Shown piece by piece: positions 18,913 to 28,319 of a stretch of 64,000 nucleotides of DNA. How positions within the stretch are numbered: position 1 is the stretch's first letter; every line of letters begins with the position of its first letter. This DNA is from Melioribacteraceae bacterium (GTDB lineage: Bacteria > Bacteroidota > Ignavibacteria > Ignavibacteriales > Melioribacteraceae). The notes under the pieces were generated by a model. That model ran no database searches. It had not been told where the DNA came from and was given only the letters and a program-made list of their open reading frames with translations. The translations under genes and the position numbers were made by a program. The stretch covers positions 3,752,424 through 3,816,423 of the forward strand of contig JAHBUP010000001.1 of assembly GCA_019638015.1 (NCBI GenBank), given 5' to 3'.

Positions 18913-19015
18913 GATTTGCTCCCCCATAAATCGCAGAATCCTTTAAAAACGAAAGGGCGGGATTTTTCGCTAAAGGCCCAGCCGAAGTACCTTTAACTAA
19001 AATCACCGCCGCCAT
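18887..19015 (-). other. Possible mini-ORF in a G+C-rich patch upstream of rpmH
   Basis: The 356-base gap between rpmH and the receptor gene holds a patch (about 18953-19020) clearly richer in G+C than its surroundings. The minus strand there has an open frame of 42 codons starting MAAVILVKGTSAGPLAKNPA and ending in GYVNVNV. There is no ribosome-binding site and no recognised family. Its end overlaps the rpmH promoter. It may be a gene remnant, an imported fragment, or chance. I give it low weight as a coding gene. Confidence 0.25.
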
Positions 19016-19099
19016 CCAGAAAGCTTTTTGAGGGTTACTGCTTTCTCATTTTGAAGATGTATTATTTGGTACTATATAAACAATCGATGTGCCAACAAA

Positions 19100-19130
19100 A
19101 AAGCCTCTTTTTGTTCTAAAAAGAGGCTTT
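19100..19130 (-). terminator. Rho-independent terminator after the outer-membrane receptor gene
   Basis: A perfect 13-base inverted repeat, AAAGCCTCTTTTT (19100-19112) and AAAAAGAGGCTTT (19118-19130), with a 5-base loop. On the minus strand the stem runs straight into a T tract. It lies about 68 bases beyond the stop at 19198 and would insulate the receptor gene from the rpmH operon. Confidence 0.88.
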
Positions 19131-19197
19131 AAAGTTTTAGGTTTGCATCATTTTAAGATGCTTTCCCAAATTGAATCATTCATTAATTCATTGATTA

Positions 19198-21615
19198 TTA
19201 TGGGCCAACATTTATATCAACCCCTTCATTATTTTTTTCTGTTCTTTTATATGAATTAAAATTATAGCTGATATTGAGTGTAACAATTTGTTTTTCTGGC
19301 TTAACCAGCATTCTACTACTGAAATTAGAGCCAAATGTTGTATAGTCATAATTTGAAGTATTTAATAGGTTTCTGGCCTGAAGGGTTAAACTCAACTTTT
19401 TATCGAATAAATCCTGTCTGAGTGTAAGATTCAGAAAGAGCATTGGTTCAATTTCTGATTGTGGGTCTTGTTGCCTGCCTGCATAAAAACCGGTAATCAT
19501 AAATCGAGTATCTTTTGAGAAAAAGATATTGGCATTCAACCTTGCATTCCATGTAAATTTCTCAGAGTTAATTATTTTATCACCAAAACTTCCCGATAAA
19601 TCATTGTTATATAAATTAACTGCCGGGTCAAATCTTAAAAATACTGCTGGGGAATAGCTAGCCGAGATCTCAGCACCATAAGTTTTTGAACTGGCAAAAT
19701 TGCTGAAATATGAGATATACTTACCAGTTGCATCAACATCTTCAGCCTCGGCAATCATATCGTTCTGCTCTCTAAAATAAGTTTGAACTGATAGGAAAAC
19801 GCTTGCGATCTGTTTCTGATAATTCAGTTCAAATGAATTGATAAATTCTGGTTTTAAATCTGGATTGCCATAAATTATGGCGTATGATGTATTCCAGAAA
19901 GGATATGGATTAAGCAAATTTTCGTGGGGACGATTAATTCGACGGCTATAACTTAATTGAAACAGATGATCGCCAAATAATTTAGTTGAGATACTCCCGC
20001 TCGGGAAAAGATGCAATTTCTCATACTTATAATCTTTTGCCATACTTATCTGAGTCATTAATCTATCGGTATATTCAGCACGTAACCCTAATTGAAATCC
20101 AATATCATAAAAGGAGTTCGAATATTTTACATAACTCGAATAAACATTGTTTTTAAAATCTAATTTATTGGTATAAACCGGATCAGTTTTCCATCCCAGC
20201 TCTACCCAATCATAAATTGTATTTGAGTTATCGATATTTCTAATTGAAATATTTGTTTGCAATCCGGCTTCAAGAATAATTTTCGGATCGAAGTTATGTG
20301 TGTAGTCCAGTTTAATTCTTCCCTCATTACGGTTAACATTATTTATAAATGTAGCAAGTTTTGGATTTGATTCTTTTACCTTAAACCGATCATCCGTTTT
20401 AAATTCATCTGTTAATTGTGTGCTGGGTAAATTAACATTAGTGTAAATCGCTTCTAAGCTAATCTCATCAATTTTCGGTTCAATCTTCCAGTTATAGTAT
20501 AAAGTAGAATTAAAATATTTAGCTGATAGGCCCACTTTATTATTTATAAGAGAATATAATTTAGCTCCATTTGTATTTTGATTAATATACCAATCATAAT
20601 TCCTGTTAAAATCTACTCTTCCCGCATTGCCGGAAATGGAGAGCATACTGTTTTCTGATAAATCCTGTTCAATGCCAAATCTTCCATCGAACTGATCACG
20701 GACATCTCTTCTTTTCAGAAATCCTCCATTATTAACAGGAGAGGAACCGGCATTAGAAAAGATATCAACTTCCTGATCCATTAAATTGGAATATCTTCTA
20801 GCGCTAGCATTTCCATTTAACCGGGTTGAAATAAGGTTATAACCAAATGTAAAATCGCCATTGTATTTATCTCTGCTTCCCACACTTCCATTTGCAATAC
20901 CACTCAATGAACTCGCGACATCCTTCTTCAGTATTATATTAATTATTCCCGATGTGCCTTCAGCATCATACTTTGCGGAAGGGTTCGAAATTATTTCTAT
21001 GTTATCAATAGTATTTGCGGCAATTTGTCTGAGCGCATCATTACCCTGCAAAACCGAAGGTCTGCCATTAACCAAAACCGTAAAATTAGAACTACCTCTA
21101 ATTGAAATATTACCTTCAGCGTCTACTGAAACTGAAGGCTGATTTTGAAGCACATCAAGCGCGGTACCGCCGGAATTATTAATGTTTTGGGAAACGTTGA
21201 TAACTTTTTTATCGAGCATGAATTCCTCGCTATACTTTTCACCCACAACTTGTGCGGCTTCAATTTCTACCGCTTTTTGTGAAAGTTTAATAGTTCCAAC
21301 ACTTTTCTCATTTTCTCCATCTTTAATAATAATGCCGGTTATATTCGTTTTATCATAACCGATATAACTTACAACTAAGTAGTACTCACCTTTATTAAGG
21401 TTCGTGAGTATAAATTCACCGGTGTTTCCGCTTACAGTTCCATTAACAAATGAGGAATCGGAAGAATGCTTAAGAACAACATTTGCGTATTCAACCGGAG
21501 CGTTGGTTTTGGAGTCAAGTATTAGCCCCTTTAATGTTGACTTTTTAGCATCTCCATTAAATCCGAATGCGGAACATGATATTAGCAACATAGTTAATAG
21601 TAATAGATGTCTCAT
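19198..21615 (-). CDS. Outer-membrane receptor (carboxypeptidase-regulatory domain, plug, TonB-type barrel)
   Basis: 805 residues from the ATG at 21615 (a GTG lies one codon upstream; GGAG is 5 bases before the ATG). It has a signal peptide, then a CarboxypepD_reg-like domain (about 27-115; STLKGLILDSKTNAPVEYANVVLK). A plug domain follows (about 120-225; GGTALDVLQNQPSVSVDAEGN, NFTVLVNGRPSVLQG, IEIISNPSAKYDAEGTSGIINIILKK), then a beta-barrel typical of the OMP_b-brl_3 family. No classical TonB box is evident. Such proteins import large ligands across the outer membrane. There is no SusD partner beside it, so a glycan role is not supported. Confidence 0.9.
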   Translation of the reverse strand: MRHLLLLTMLLISCSAFGFNGDAKKSTLKGLILDSKTNAPVEYANVVLKHSSDSSFVNGTVSGNTGEFILTNLNKGEYYLVVSYIGYDKTNITGIIIKDGENEKSVGTIKLSQKAVEIEAAQVVGEKYSEEFMLDKKVINVSQNINNSGGTALDVLQNQPSVSVDAEGNISIRGSSNFTVLVNGRPSVLQGNDALRQIAANTIDNIEIISNPSAKYDAEGTSGIINIILKKDVASSLSGIANGSVGSRDKYNGDFTFGYNLISTRLNGNASARRYSNLMDQEVDIFSNAGSSPVNNGGFLKRRDVRDQFDGRFGIEQDLSENSMLSISGNAGRVDFNRNYDWYINQNTNGAKLYSLINNKVGLSAKYFNSTLYYNWKIEPKIDEISLEAIYTNVNLPSTQLTDEFKTDDRFKVKESNPKLATFINNVNRNEGRIKLDYTHNFDPKIILEAGLQTNISIRNIDNSNTIYDWVELGWKTDPVYTNKLDFKNNVYSSYVKYSNSFYDIGFQLGLRAEYTDRLMTQISMAKDYKYEKLHLFPSGSISTKLFGDHLFQLSYSRRINRPHENLLNPYPFWNTSYAIIYGNPDLKPEFINSFELNYQKQIASVFLSVQTYFREQNDMIAEAEDVDATGKYISYFSNFASSKTYGAEISASYSPAVFLRFDPAVNLYNNDLSGSFGDKIINSEKFTWNARLNANIFFSKDTRFMITGFYAGRQQDPQSEIEPMLFLNLTLRQDLFDKKLSLTLQARNLLNTSNYDYTTFGSNFSSRMLVKPEKQIVTLNISYNFNSYKRTEKNNEGVDINVGP

Positions 21616-21746
21616 CACATCTCCATTTTTTTGTGAGATAAGACGGAAGTTGATGGTGAAAGTTTTTAAGTGAATAAATTATTACCCTAAATAAGTAGAT
21701 TTATTATTTGTGGGGATTGAATTGAGTTTGGAGAATGATTACAGTT

Positions 21747-23150
21747 TTATCCTTTAGCGGCTTTATAAGCTACAGCATTATCAACCAGACTAAAAACAGC
21801 ACGGTTTAATTCTTCTTTTACTTCGAATGATTTGCCCTTTATAGTAATAATTGTTCCCGGATAAACAGTTTTAGAAACAACCACTACAGGTTTATCTACA
21901 TTATAATAAGCTTCTTCAATTTCCTTAACTTCTTTTTCCAATTTTTGAAGTTGACTGACATTTCTTTGCCAAATATCTTTGATAGTGAGCAACTGTAAAT
22001 TTTTTGCTTTGCCGTCCGGCTTTTGGGCTATTTCAGAAATTTTCTTTTTCAGCTCTTCCATTTGCCGAAAAGTTTCAGCTTTTTCCGCTTTCTTTTTTAA
22101 AAATTGTTCTCGGTATTTCATAACAATTCCTACCTCAATTTCAGTAACAACATTGTATGTATTGCCAATTGTTGCGGCTATAATTTTATTAGTAGCTGTT
22201 AATCTGCCTCCGAAAATTACACCATTGGTTTTGACTATTGTAATTTCATCTTCACATTCCAGATTGGAATTTCGTATTTCATTCTGCACATAAATACACC
22301 CTCCACATTTAACATTTTCGTTGGCTATATAACTTGTATGTAAATCCTCACCCACTTTTATTAGTGCTTTTCCTTCCCCTTTAATTCCATCCTTAACTCT
22401 AAGGGTTCCGCCACAATTAATATTTGCATTTTCGACCGCGCCTCTAACATCAATATTATATGGAGTTTCTACTGAGAATCCCGGTTTAACATCCTCTTTT
22501 ATCTCAACGGCACTTTTAACATGAATATTTCCGGTGGAATAATCGACCGAACCATGCACCATGAAAAGTTTTTGCACTTCAATTGTACTTGTCCTGGAAT
22601 CAAAAAGTACAACCCCTTCAATAGTAGATTTTATTAGCTGAGCATCATTCTGATCTCTATATGTACCCGAACCGGCTACTAAATCTGCTTCTTTACCCCT
22701 AATCCCGGGTAACAAATTTCCATGAATATCAGTCCCCGACTCACCAAGTGCAGCCGGAATTCTTCTTAATAAAGGAGCATCTTTTTCGACACTATGAACT
22801 AAATTTACCTCTTTGTAGTCTACGTGTCCATCTTCCCTAATTTGAGGTTTTAAAGATTTTTCAGTGGGGAAATAATATTCAAGATATCCATTCTCACCTA
22901 CTTTAGGAGGTTTACCTTCAGCAACAAGAACTCTTTCCTCATCAACTTCACCATTGACAATTTTATTTAATGCCTCTTCAATTATCCCATATTTTATATC
23001 GGCGGTATCAAGCAGACTTTTTAAATAAGCCATTGTTAATGGAATTGCTTGATCAGGCTCAGAATCTTTTAAGACAATATTAGCCTTCATTCTTTTTTCA
23101 AGAATTTCCACCTTTGCGGTCTTTGAAATATTTTTAACTTCGTCCGACAT
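21747..23150 (-). CDS. FapA-like (DUF342) polymer-forming domain protein
   Basis: 467 residues, cytosolic. An N-terminal FapA-type alpha/beta region (about 20-170; GENGYLEYYF, GHVDYKEVNLVHSV, IPAALGESGTDIHGN) leads into a right-handed beta-helix with short repeated turns (about 185-335; VHGSVDYSTGNIHV, VRGAVENANINCGGTLRV, GGCIYVQNEIRNSNLECEDEI). A coiled coil (about 345-420) and a small C-terminal domain follow. DUF342 proteins occur in many bacteria and are loosely linked to envelope organisation or signalling; no precise role is known. It is flanked by gaps of 130-220 bases, so is likely monocistronic. Confidence 0.88.
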   Translation of the reverse strand: MSDEVKNISKTAKVEILEKRMKANIVLKDSEPDQAIPLTMAYLKSLLDTADIKYGIIEEALNKIVNGEVDEERVLVAEGKPPKVGENGYLEYYFPTEKSLKPQIREDGHVDYKEVNLVHSVEKDAPLLRRIPAALGESGTDIHGNLLPGIRGKEADLVAGSGTYRDQNDAQLIKSTIEGVVLFDSRTSTIEVQKLFMVHGSVDYSTGNIHVKSAVEIKEDVKPGFSVETPYNIDVRGAVENANINCGGTLRVKDGIKGEGKALIKVGEDLHTSYIANENVKCGGCIYVQNEIRNSNLECEDEITIVKTNGVIFGGRLTATNKIIAATIGNTYNVVTEIEVGIVMKYREQFLKKKAEKAETFRQMEELKKKISEIAQKPDGKAKNLQLLTIKDIWQRNVSQLQKLEKEVKEIEEAYYNVDKPVVVVSKTVYPGTIITIKGKSFEVKEELNRAVFSLVDNAVAYKAAKG

Positions 23151-23310
23151 ATGGCATTGGTTTAATAATTAACACTAATTTAATATAGCAAAAAACTATA
23201 TAAACTCCTTTTAGATTATATTATCGGAATTATTGAGTCGAACTTAAGGTTTGAGATCATATAGTTTCAAAAATCTTTGAATTTAGCTTTAATTTGTAGG
23301 AGTTGGAATA

Positions 23311-23342
23311 AAAAAGTCATGCCTTATAAATAAGACATGACT
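23311..23342 (-). terminator. Rho-independent terminator of the arginine operon
   Basis: The inverted repeat AGTCATG-c-CTTA (23315-23326) with TAAG-a-CATGACT (23331-23342) forms a 12-position stem with one mismatch and a 4-base loop. On the minus strand it is followed by a run of T. It lies 27 bases after the argG stop. Confidence 0.8.
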
Positions 23343-23368
23343 CCCTTTCATAACCAACAATTGGAAGA

Positions 23369-24589
23369 TTAAACTTTTACTGTTTCATCGGCTTTTTGCA
23401 TAACTCGATTAATGGTTTTATAGGGAAGACCATATATTTTAATAAACCCTTCGGCAGCTGTATGATCAAATTGATCAGCTGCGGTATAAGTGGCAAGCTC
23501 CGGATCATATAATGAATACGGGGAAGTTCTCGCCGATATTGTTACATTTCCTTTATAGAGTTTTAGTTTAACCATTCCGGTAACATTTTCTTGGGTTTTA
23601 TCAACAAACGCTTGAAGCGCTTCTCTCAGAGGAGTGTACCAGAGCCCATTATATATTAGGTTAGAATACTCGCGTGCCACTAATGATTTATAATGAGCAA
23701 CCGATTTATCGAGAGTGAGTCTTTCCAATTCTACATGAGCAAAATGAATAATTGTAGCGGCAGGTGCTTCATAAACTTCTCTTGATTTTATTCCCACCAA
23801 TCTGTTTTCAATCATATCTATTCTACCTACAGCATTTCTTGCGCCAATTGTATTGAGCTCATCAACTAACGAAACGCAGTCCGTCTCTTTTCCATTTAAT
23901 GAAACCGGTATTCCTTTAACAAATTCAAGAGTCACTTCTTCAACTTTGTTGGGAGCTTCTTCGGGAGATACAGTTATTTGATAAGCATCAGCTGGTGGTT
24001 CCATCATAGGGTCTTCCAACACACCGCATTCAATAGCAATTCCCCAAATATTTTCATCAATTGAATAGGGATTTTCTTTTGTAACAGAAACCGGGATATT
24101 ATGTTTTGCGGCATAATCAATTTCTTCTTCACGGCTTTTAAATTCCCACATTCGTAACGGTGCTAAGTTAATTAGATCTGGAGCCAGTGCCGCGGCGGTC
24201 ACTTCAAATCGAACTTGGTCATTTCCTTTTCCGGTACAACCGTGAGCAATCATATTTGCTCCCTCTTTCTTCGCAACCTCAACGAGTGCCTTTGCTAATA
24301 GTGGTCTGCCAATAGAACATGCCATTGGATAGGCTTCTTCGTACATTGCGCCGGCTTTTAGTGCGGGGAAAACAAAATCCTCCAAAAATTCTTTTCTTAA
24401 ATCTTGAATATAAACTTTAGAAGCTCCGCTTTTTAGTGCTTTCGATTCAAGCCCAATTAAATCTTTTTTCTGTCCTAAGTTTCCTGTAATTGTAATTATT
24501 TCAGCATCGTAATTATTTTTTAACCAATGAACCATGATAGATGTATCAAGTCCGCCGGAATACGCTACTACAATTTTGTTTTTAGCCAT
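23369..24589 (-). CDS. argG: Argininosuccinate synthase
   Basis: 406 residues. It joins citrulline and aspartate with ATP in the penultimate step of arginine synthesis. The ATP-pyrophosphatase P-loop is [11 protein letters not shown] near the N-terminus. Also seen are [12 protein letters not shown] (citrulline/aspartate site) and YSIDENIWG, as in all ArgG. The ATG overlaps the argR stop (TAATG), so the two are coupled. It is the last gene of the operon, with a terminator just beyond. Confidence 0.97.
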   Translation of the reverse strand: MAKNKIVVAYSGGLDTSIMVHWLKNNYDAEIITITGNLGQKKDLIGLESKALKSGASKVYIQDLRKEFLEDFVFPALKAGAMYEEAYPMACSIGRPLLAKALVEVAKKEGANMIAHGCTGKGNDQVRFEVTAAALAPDLINLAPLRMWEFKSREEEIDYAAKHNIPVSVTKENPYSIDENIWGIAIECGVLEDPMMEPPADAYQITVSPEEAPNKVEEVTLEFVKGIPVSLNGKETDCVSLVDELNTIGARNAVGRIDMIENRLVGIKSREVYEAPAATIIHFAHVELERLTLDKSVAHYKSLVAREYSNLIYNGLWYTPLREALQAFVDKTQENVTGMVKLKLYKGNVTISARTSPYSLYDPELATYTAADQFDHTAAEGFIKIYGLPYKTINRVMQKADETVKV

Positions 24590-25050
24590 TACTTCATTCC
24601 TAATATTGTTTTTAATTCTTCGATTGCTTTGTTAATTTTTTTAATTGAGTGAGGGATTGCAATTATCGTATCATCGCCAGCAATCGTACCCATAATTGCA
24701 CTGTTATTTTGTTTATCAAGGTAGAGGGCTACACCTTGTGCTCTTCCAGGAAAAGTTTTAATAACAATTAATGTTTCATTTGAAGAGATTGATAAAACCT
24801 CATCGGCAATATGAAATTTTAATGTGGCTTCATTTCCTACAGCGCTTATTCTATAAATATGACCACTTGGCGAAGGAACTCTGGCGATCCCCAATTCTGT
24901 TAAATCACGCGACAATGTAGCTTGCGTAACCTCCACTCCCTTCTGCTCTAATAATTTTTGAAGCTCAGCTTGATTTGAAATTTCCAATGATGAAATCAAG
25001 TTTTTAATTAGCCCATGCCGTTTTTGAATTTCTTCCAATTTCTTGCTCAT
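24589..25050 (-). CDS. argR: Arginine repressor
   Basis: 153 residues. An N-terminal winged helix-turn-helix (about 1-75; [24 protein letters not shown] and [19 protein letters not shown]) is followed by the C-terminal hexamerisation and arginine-binding domain ([16 protein letters not shown] and [14 protein letters not shown]). With arginine bound it represses biosynthesis through ARG boxes. The gene lies inside the operon it is expected to regulate, so autoregulation is likely. It sits 18 bases after argB. Confidence 0.96.
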   Translation of the reverse strand: MSKKLEEIQKRHGLIKNLISSLEISNQAELQKLLEQKGVEVTQATLSRDLTELGIARVPSPSGHIYRISAVGNEATLKFHIADEVLSISSNETLIVIKTFPGRAQGVALYLDKQNNSAIMGTIAGDDTIIAIPHSIKKINKAIEELKTILGMK

Positions 25051-25068
25051 AATTCCTCTTGTTTATTT

Positions 25069-25917
25069 TTATTCGGATACTATTTCTGTACCTATTCCCT
25101 CTTGAGTAAATATTTCGAGTAGTAATGCATGGGGGACACGTCCATCAATTATATGAATCTTTTGTACTCCGGAATCTAAGGCTGCGAGAGCCGATTCAAC
25201 TTTTGGAATCATACCACCACTAATGATGCCATTTGATATCATCTCTTGAGCTTCCGATTGAGTTAAATGTGAAATTAAATTTCCTTGATTATCCTTTACA
25301 CCTTCAATATCTGTAACAAATACAAGCTTTGTCGCGTTTAGCGAAGCAGCGATTGGACCGGCGGCTATATCCGCATTAACATTATATATTGTTCCAAGGT
25401 CATCAACGCCAATGGGAGCAATTACCGGAAGGAATCCATCATTTAACAAATTTCTTATAAGTGTTGTATTTATATTTTTAACTTCGCCAACAAGTCCAAG
25501 TTCTTCATTAATTTGTTTAACTTGAACTGTGTTCGCGTCAATTCCACTTATGCCTACTGCCCGTCCGCCATGAATATTTATTCTTCTAACAATATCTTTA
25601 TTTATTGAACCTGCCAGAACCATTTGAACAACGTCGCGCATATCCTCATCTGTATATCTCTGTCCATTTACAAATTTTGTATCTATACTTAATTTATCTG
25701 CGAGATTAGTAATTTCTTTGCCACCTCCATGAACTACAACTACTTCAATTCCAATTTTACGAAGAAGAGTTACATCTTGAGCAACCATTGCTTTTAAATT
25801 TTCTTCGGTCATAATTGCACCGCCATATTTAATCACAAAAGTTGTATGCTCAAACTGTTGAATAAATGGAAGCGCTTCTATTAACACATCTTCTTTTCTG
25901 TATGAAGGGGCTGTCAT
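25069..25917 (-). CDS. argB: Acetylglutamate kinase
   Basis: 282 residues of the amino-acid-kinase fold. It phosphorylates N-acetylglutamate. FVIKYGGAIM, VVVHGGGKEI (substrate and ATP glycine loops), NVNADIAAGPIAASL and SGGMIPKVESA are all visible. The length is that of the arginine-sensitive hexameric type, which in cyclic-pathway organisms is feedback-inhibited; the N-terminal helix (KEDVLIEALPFIQQF) that allows hexamer formation is present. The start overlaps the argJ stop by ATGA. Confidence 0.97.
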   Translation of the reverse strand: MTAPSYRKEDVLIEALPFIQQFEHTTFVIKYGGAIMTEENLKAMVAQDVTLLRKIGIEVVVVHGGGKEITNLADKLSIDTKFVNGQRYTDEDMRDVVQMVLAGSINKDIVRRINIHGGRAVGISGIDANTVQVKQINEELGLVGEVKNINTTLIRNLLNDGFLPVIAPIGVDDLGTIYNVNADIAAGPIAASLNATKLVFVTDIEGVKDNQGNLISHLTQSEAQEMISNGIISGGMIPKVESALAALDSGVQKIHIIDGRVPHALLLEIFTQEGIGTEIVSE

Positions 25918-27116
25918 GATCTATAGCTCCCATTAATTTTAACATACTCTTCCGAGAAATCGCAAGTCCAAACGGTGGCGCTTCCGGTTCCTGCATTTAT
26001 TTTTAGATCTAAAAAAATTTTATCTGACTTGAGGGTTGCATTAGCTTCAGGAATAGAGAGCATAACATTATAATTTTTATCGAGAATTTTTATTCCATTA
26101 ATATAGATTTGGAAATCATCCGGATTGAAATTAATACCTGAATAACCTACTGCTGCGAGTATTCTTCCCCAATTAGCATCCTCCCCGTGAATAGCAGTTT
26201 TTACTAAAGGTGAGAGAGCAACTGTTCTGGCAGCCTTTTCTGCATCTGTTTCTGTTAATGCGCCTTCAACTGTAATTTCAACTAACTTTGTAGCGCCCTC
26301 TCCATCTTTTACAATATCAATAGATAATTTTTTTAGAAGCTCATAAAGATGGTTTTCAAAAATTTGATATTCATTGCTTCCTTCGCTTATTTCTACTTCG
26401 GAAGCTCCATTAGCTAATATTAGTACCATATCATTAGTGCTGGTGTCACCATCAACAACTATTCTGTTAAAAGTTTTATCGCATGTATTTTTTAAAAGGG
26501 TTTGAAGAACAGTATTTTCAATTGCGGCATCCGTAGTTAAAAATGCAAGCATTGTAGCCATATTAGGGTGAATCATTCCCGAACCTTTCGAAATTCCTCC
26601 AATGCTAACTTGCTTACCAAGTATTTCAAAAGTTGTAGAATAGGATTTTATAAAAGTATCGGTTGTTAAAATTGCTTCGGCGGCTGTTAAGTTATCATCA
26701 TCGCTCAGAGTTTCATAAACTTGTGGTATTCCACTTATAATTTTATCCATCGGTAAATTTTCACCGATAACTCCAGTGGAAGATACAAAAACTTCTCTCG
26801 CAGAAACTCCTAGCACTCTTGCAGTTGCTTCACTCATTGTAATTGCATCATTATATCCTTGTAAACCTGTGCAAGCATTTGCATTTCCGCTGTTGCATAA
26901 TATTGCGCGAAATTTTGGAGTTTTAGCCAAGTACTCCTTGCAAACAATCACAGGCGCTGCCTGCACCTTATTAAGTGTAAAAATTCCGGCTGCTGTTGCT
27001 GGAAAATCTGAAACAATTAGAGCTAAATCTTTTTTCATTTTTTTAATACCGCAATGAATACCTGCGGATTTAAATCCTTTTGGAGCGGTTATTCCCTTTT
27101 TTACTGAGGTTTCCAT
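25914..27116 (-). CDS. argJ: Bifunctional glutamate N-acetyltransferase / ornithine acetyltransferase
   Basis: About 400 residues. ArgJ transfers acetyl from acetylornithine to glutamate and so closes the cyclic pathway. KGSGMIHPNMATMLAFLTTD contains the self-cleavage Ala-Thr that generates the catalytic beta chain. CNSGNANACTG and WGRILAAVGYSG are family signatures. I prefer the ATG at 27116 (METSVKKG), which overlaps the argC stop as TAATG; an in-frame ATG six codons earlier is possible. Whether it also takes acetyl-CoA (bifunctional) is not shown by sequence alone. Confidence 0.95.
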   Translation of the reverse strand: METSVKKGITAPKGFKSAGIHCGIKKMKKDLALIVSDFPATAAGIFTLNKVQAAPVIVCKEYLAKTPKFRAILCNSGNANACTGLQGYNDAITMSEATARVLGVSAREVFVSSTGVIGENLPMDKIISGIPQVYETLSDDDNLTAAEAILTTDTFIKSYSTTFEILGKQVSIGGISKGSGMIHPNMATMLAFLTTDAAIENTVLQTLLKNTCDKTFNRIVVDGDTSTNDMVLILANGASEVEISEGSNEYQIFENHLYELLKKLSIDIVKDGEGATKLVEITVEGALTETDAEKAARTVALSPLVKTAIHGEDANWGRILAAVGYSGINFNPDDFQIYINGIKILDKNYNVMLSIPEANATLKSDKIFLDLKINAGTGSATVWTCDFSEEYVKINGSYRS

Positions 27117-28147
27117 TATTGATTCAATTTCCATTTCATTATACCTTCATTTTGCATTAATCCGAACATAATGTTCATGTTTTGAACCGCTTGCCCGGCG
27201 GCACCTTTTATTAAATTATCAATGGCAGATATTAGTACTAAAGTATCGTCATCAAGAACCGACCAGCTTATATCGCAGAAATTCGTGTAATTGACATCTT
27301 TTAGTTCCGGTACATTTTGTTCTGATAATCTTATGAACATTTTATCCGAATAATATTTTGAATAAATATTCTTTATAGTTTGAAAATTATTACCCGAGTT
27401 TAATTTTGCATGAATAGTTGTGTATATTCCACGTGTTACAGGAAGCAGATGCGGAATAAATGAGAAGGAAGCTTTTTTCTTCCCAATATCATTTATGTAT
27501 TTATCAATTTCAGGGATGTGCTGATGAGTGCCAACTTTATAAGCTCGAACACTTTCATTAACTTCACTGAAAAGCATGTTCGAGGAGAGTGATTTTCCCG
27601 CACCGCTAGTTCCGCTGTAAGACACTATACTGATTAATTCATCAGCAAGTATATTTTCCCTAATTAGTGGAAGTAACGGTAAAAGAACACTTGTCGGATA
27701 ACACCCCGGGTTTGCCACTAACCGAGCACTCTCTATTAGTTTTGAATTCCATTCACTTAATCCATAAACGGCATATTTCAATAGTTCAGGAGCTGTGTGT
27801 TCATGCTTGTAATATTTTTTATAGATGGTTGTATCGTCAAGTCTAAAATCTCCACCAAGATCAATAACCTTAATTCCAGCATTGTAAATTTTTGCAATAA
27901 TTTCCATCGATTGCCCGGACGGAAGAGCTACAAATACAATATCGAGTCCGGTAAGTTTTGATTCTTCAAATAATTCAATTTCATGTGAGATTATTCCACG
28001 CAGATTTGAGTGAACATTTTCAATTCTGCTACCAACAGTTGAATGCCCGAAGAGTTTTACAATTTCAGTTTCTGAATGATTTAGGAGAATTTTAATCAAT
28101 TCAGACCCTGAATAACCTGCGGCTCCAACTATACCAACTTTAATCAT
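27116..28147 (-). CDS. argC: N-acetyl-gamma-glutamyl-phosphate reductase
   Basis: 343 residues from the ATG at 28147 (MIKVGIVGAAGYSGSELI, the usual family start). An ATG three codons upstream is an alternative, but a GGAAA ribosome-binding site fits the downstream one better. The Rossmann NADP site is GAAGYSG, and the catalytic Cys lies in ANPGCYPTSVLLPL. HQHIPEI carries conserved His residues. It reduces acetylglutamyl phosphate to the semialdehyde. It is the first gene of argC-argJ-argB-argR-argG. Confidence 0.96.
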   Translation of the reverse strand: MIKVGIVGAAGYSGSELIKILLNHSETEIVKLFGHSTVGSRIENVHSNLRGIISHEIELFEESKLTGLDIVFVALPSGQSMEIIAKIYNAGIKVIDLGGDFRLDDTTIYKKYYKHEHTAPELLKYAVYGLSEWNSKLIESARLVANPGCYPTSVLLPLLPLIRENILADELISIVSYSGTSGAGKSLSSNMLFSEVNESVRAYKVGTHQHIPEIDKYINDIGKKKASFSFIPHLLPVTRGIYTTIHAKLNSGNNFQTIKNIYSKYYSDKMFIRLSEQNVPELKDVNYTNFCDISWSVLDDDTLVLISAIDNLIKGAAGQAVQNMNIMFGLMQNEGIMKWKLNQ

Positions 28148-28176
28148 TTTACGCATTTTCCAAAATTGAGGGAATA

Positions 28177-28205
28177 ATTATACATTATTATGCATAAATA
28201 TCCAA
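28177..28205 (-). promoter_or_regulatory. Candidate argC operon promoter
   Basis: On the minus strand, TTGGAT (28205-28200), a 17-base spacer and TATAAT (28182-28177) lie just upstream of argC. The predicted start would leave a leader of about 15-25 bases. The candidate ARG box overlaps the spacer and -10 box. Confidence 0.5.
28179..28196 (-). promoter_or_regulatory. Candidate ARG box (ArgR operator)
   Basis: TATACATTATTATGCATA is an 18-base imperfect palindrome, with 14 of 18 positions symmetric. It matches the classical ARG-box pattern wnTGAATwwwwATTCAnw at 15 of 18 positions. It lies between the -35 and -10 boxes of the argC promoter, where a repressor would block polymerase. Only one box was seen; most systems use two. 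Confidence 0.5.
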
Positions 28206-28264
28206 GAGAATAATTTTGTCTTATTTTATTATCTCATCTCAGTAATCCTATCAAAACTTATAAA

Positions 28265-28297
28265 TTGTGTTATAAACCAAATTTTCATTTAATTTTG
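28265..28297 (+). promoter_or_regulatory. Bacteroidota-type promoter of the ATP-cone kinase
   Basis: TTG (28265-28267), 22 bases, then TAATTTTG (28290-28297) match the FCB primary-sigma consensus. The predicted start lies about 15 bases before the GTG at 28320. It is divergent from the argC promoter in the same 170-base gap. Confidence 0.5.
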
Positions 28298-28319
28298 TGT
28301 AAAAATTACTGGAGTATTT

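Noticed and set aside
18842..19197. Replication origin beside rpmH
   Set aside because: No DnaA-box cluster (TTATCCACA-like) and no dnaA or dnaN nearby, so the usual rpmH-origin association is not supported here.
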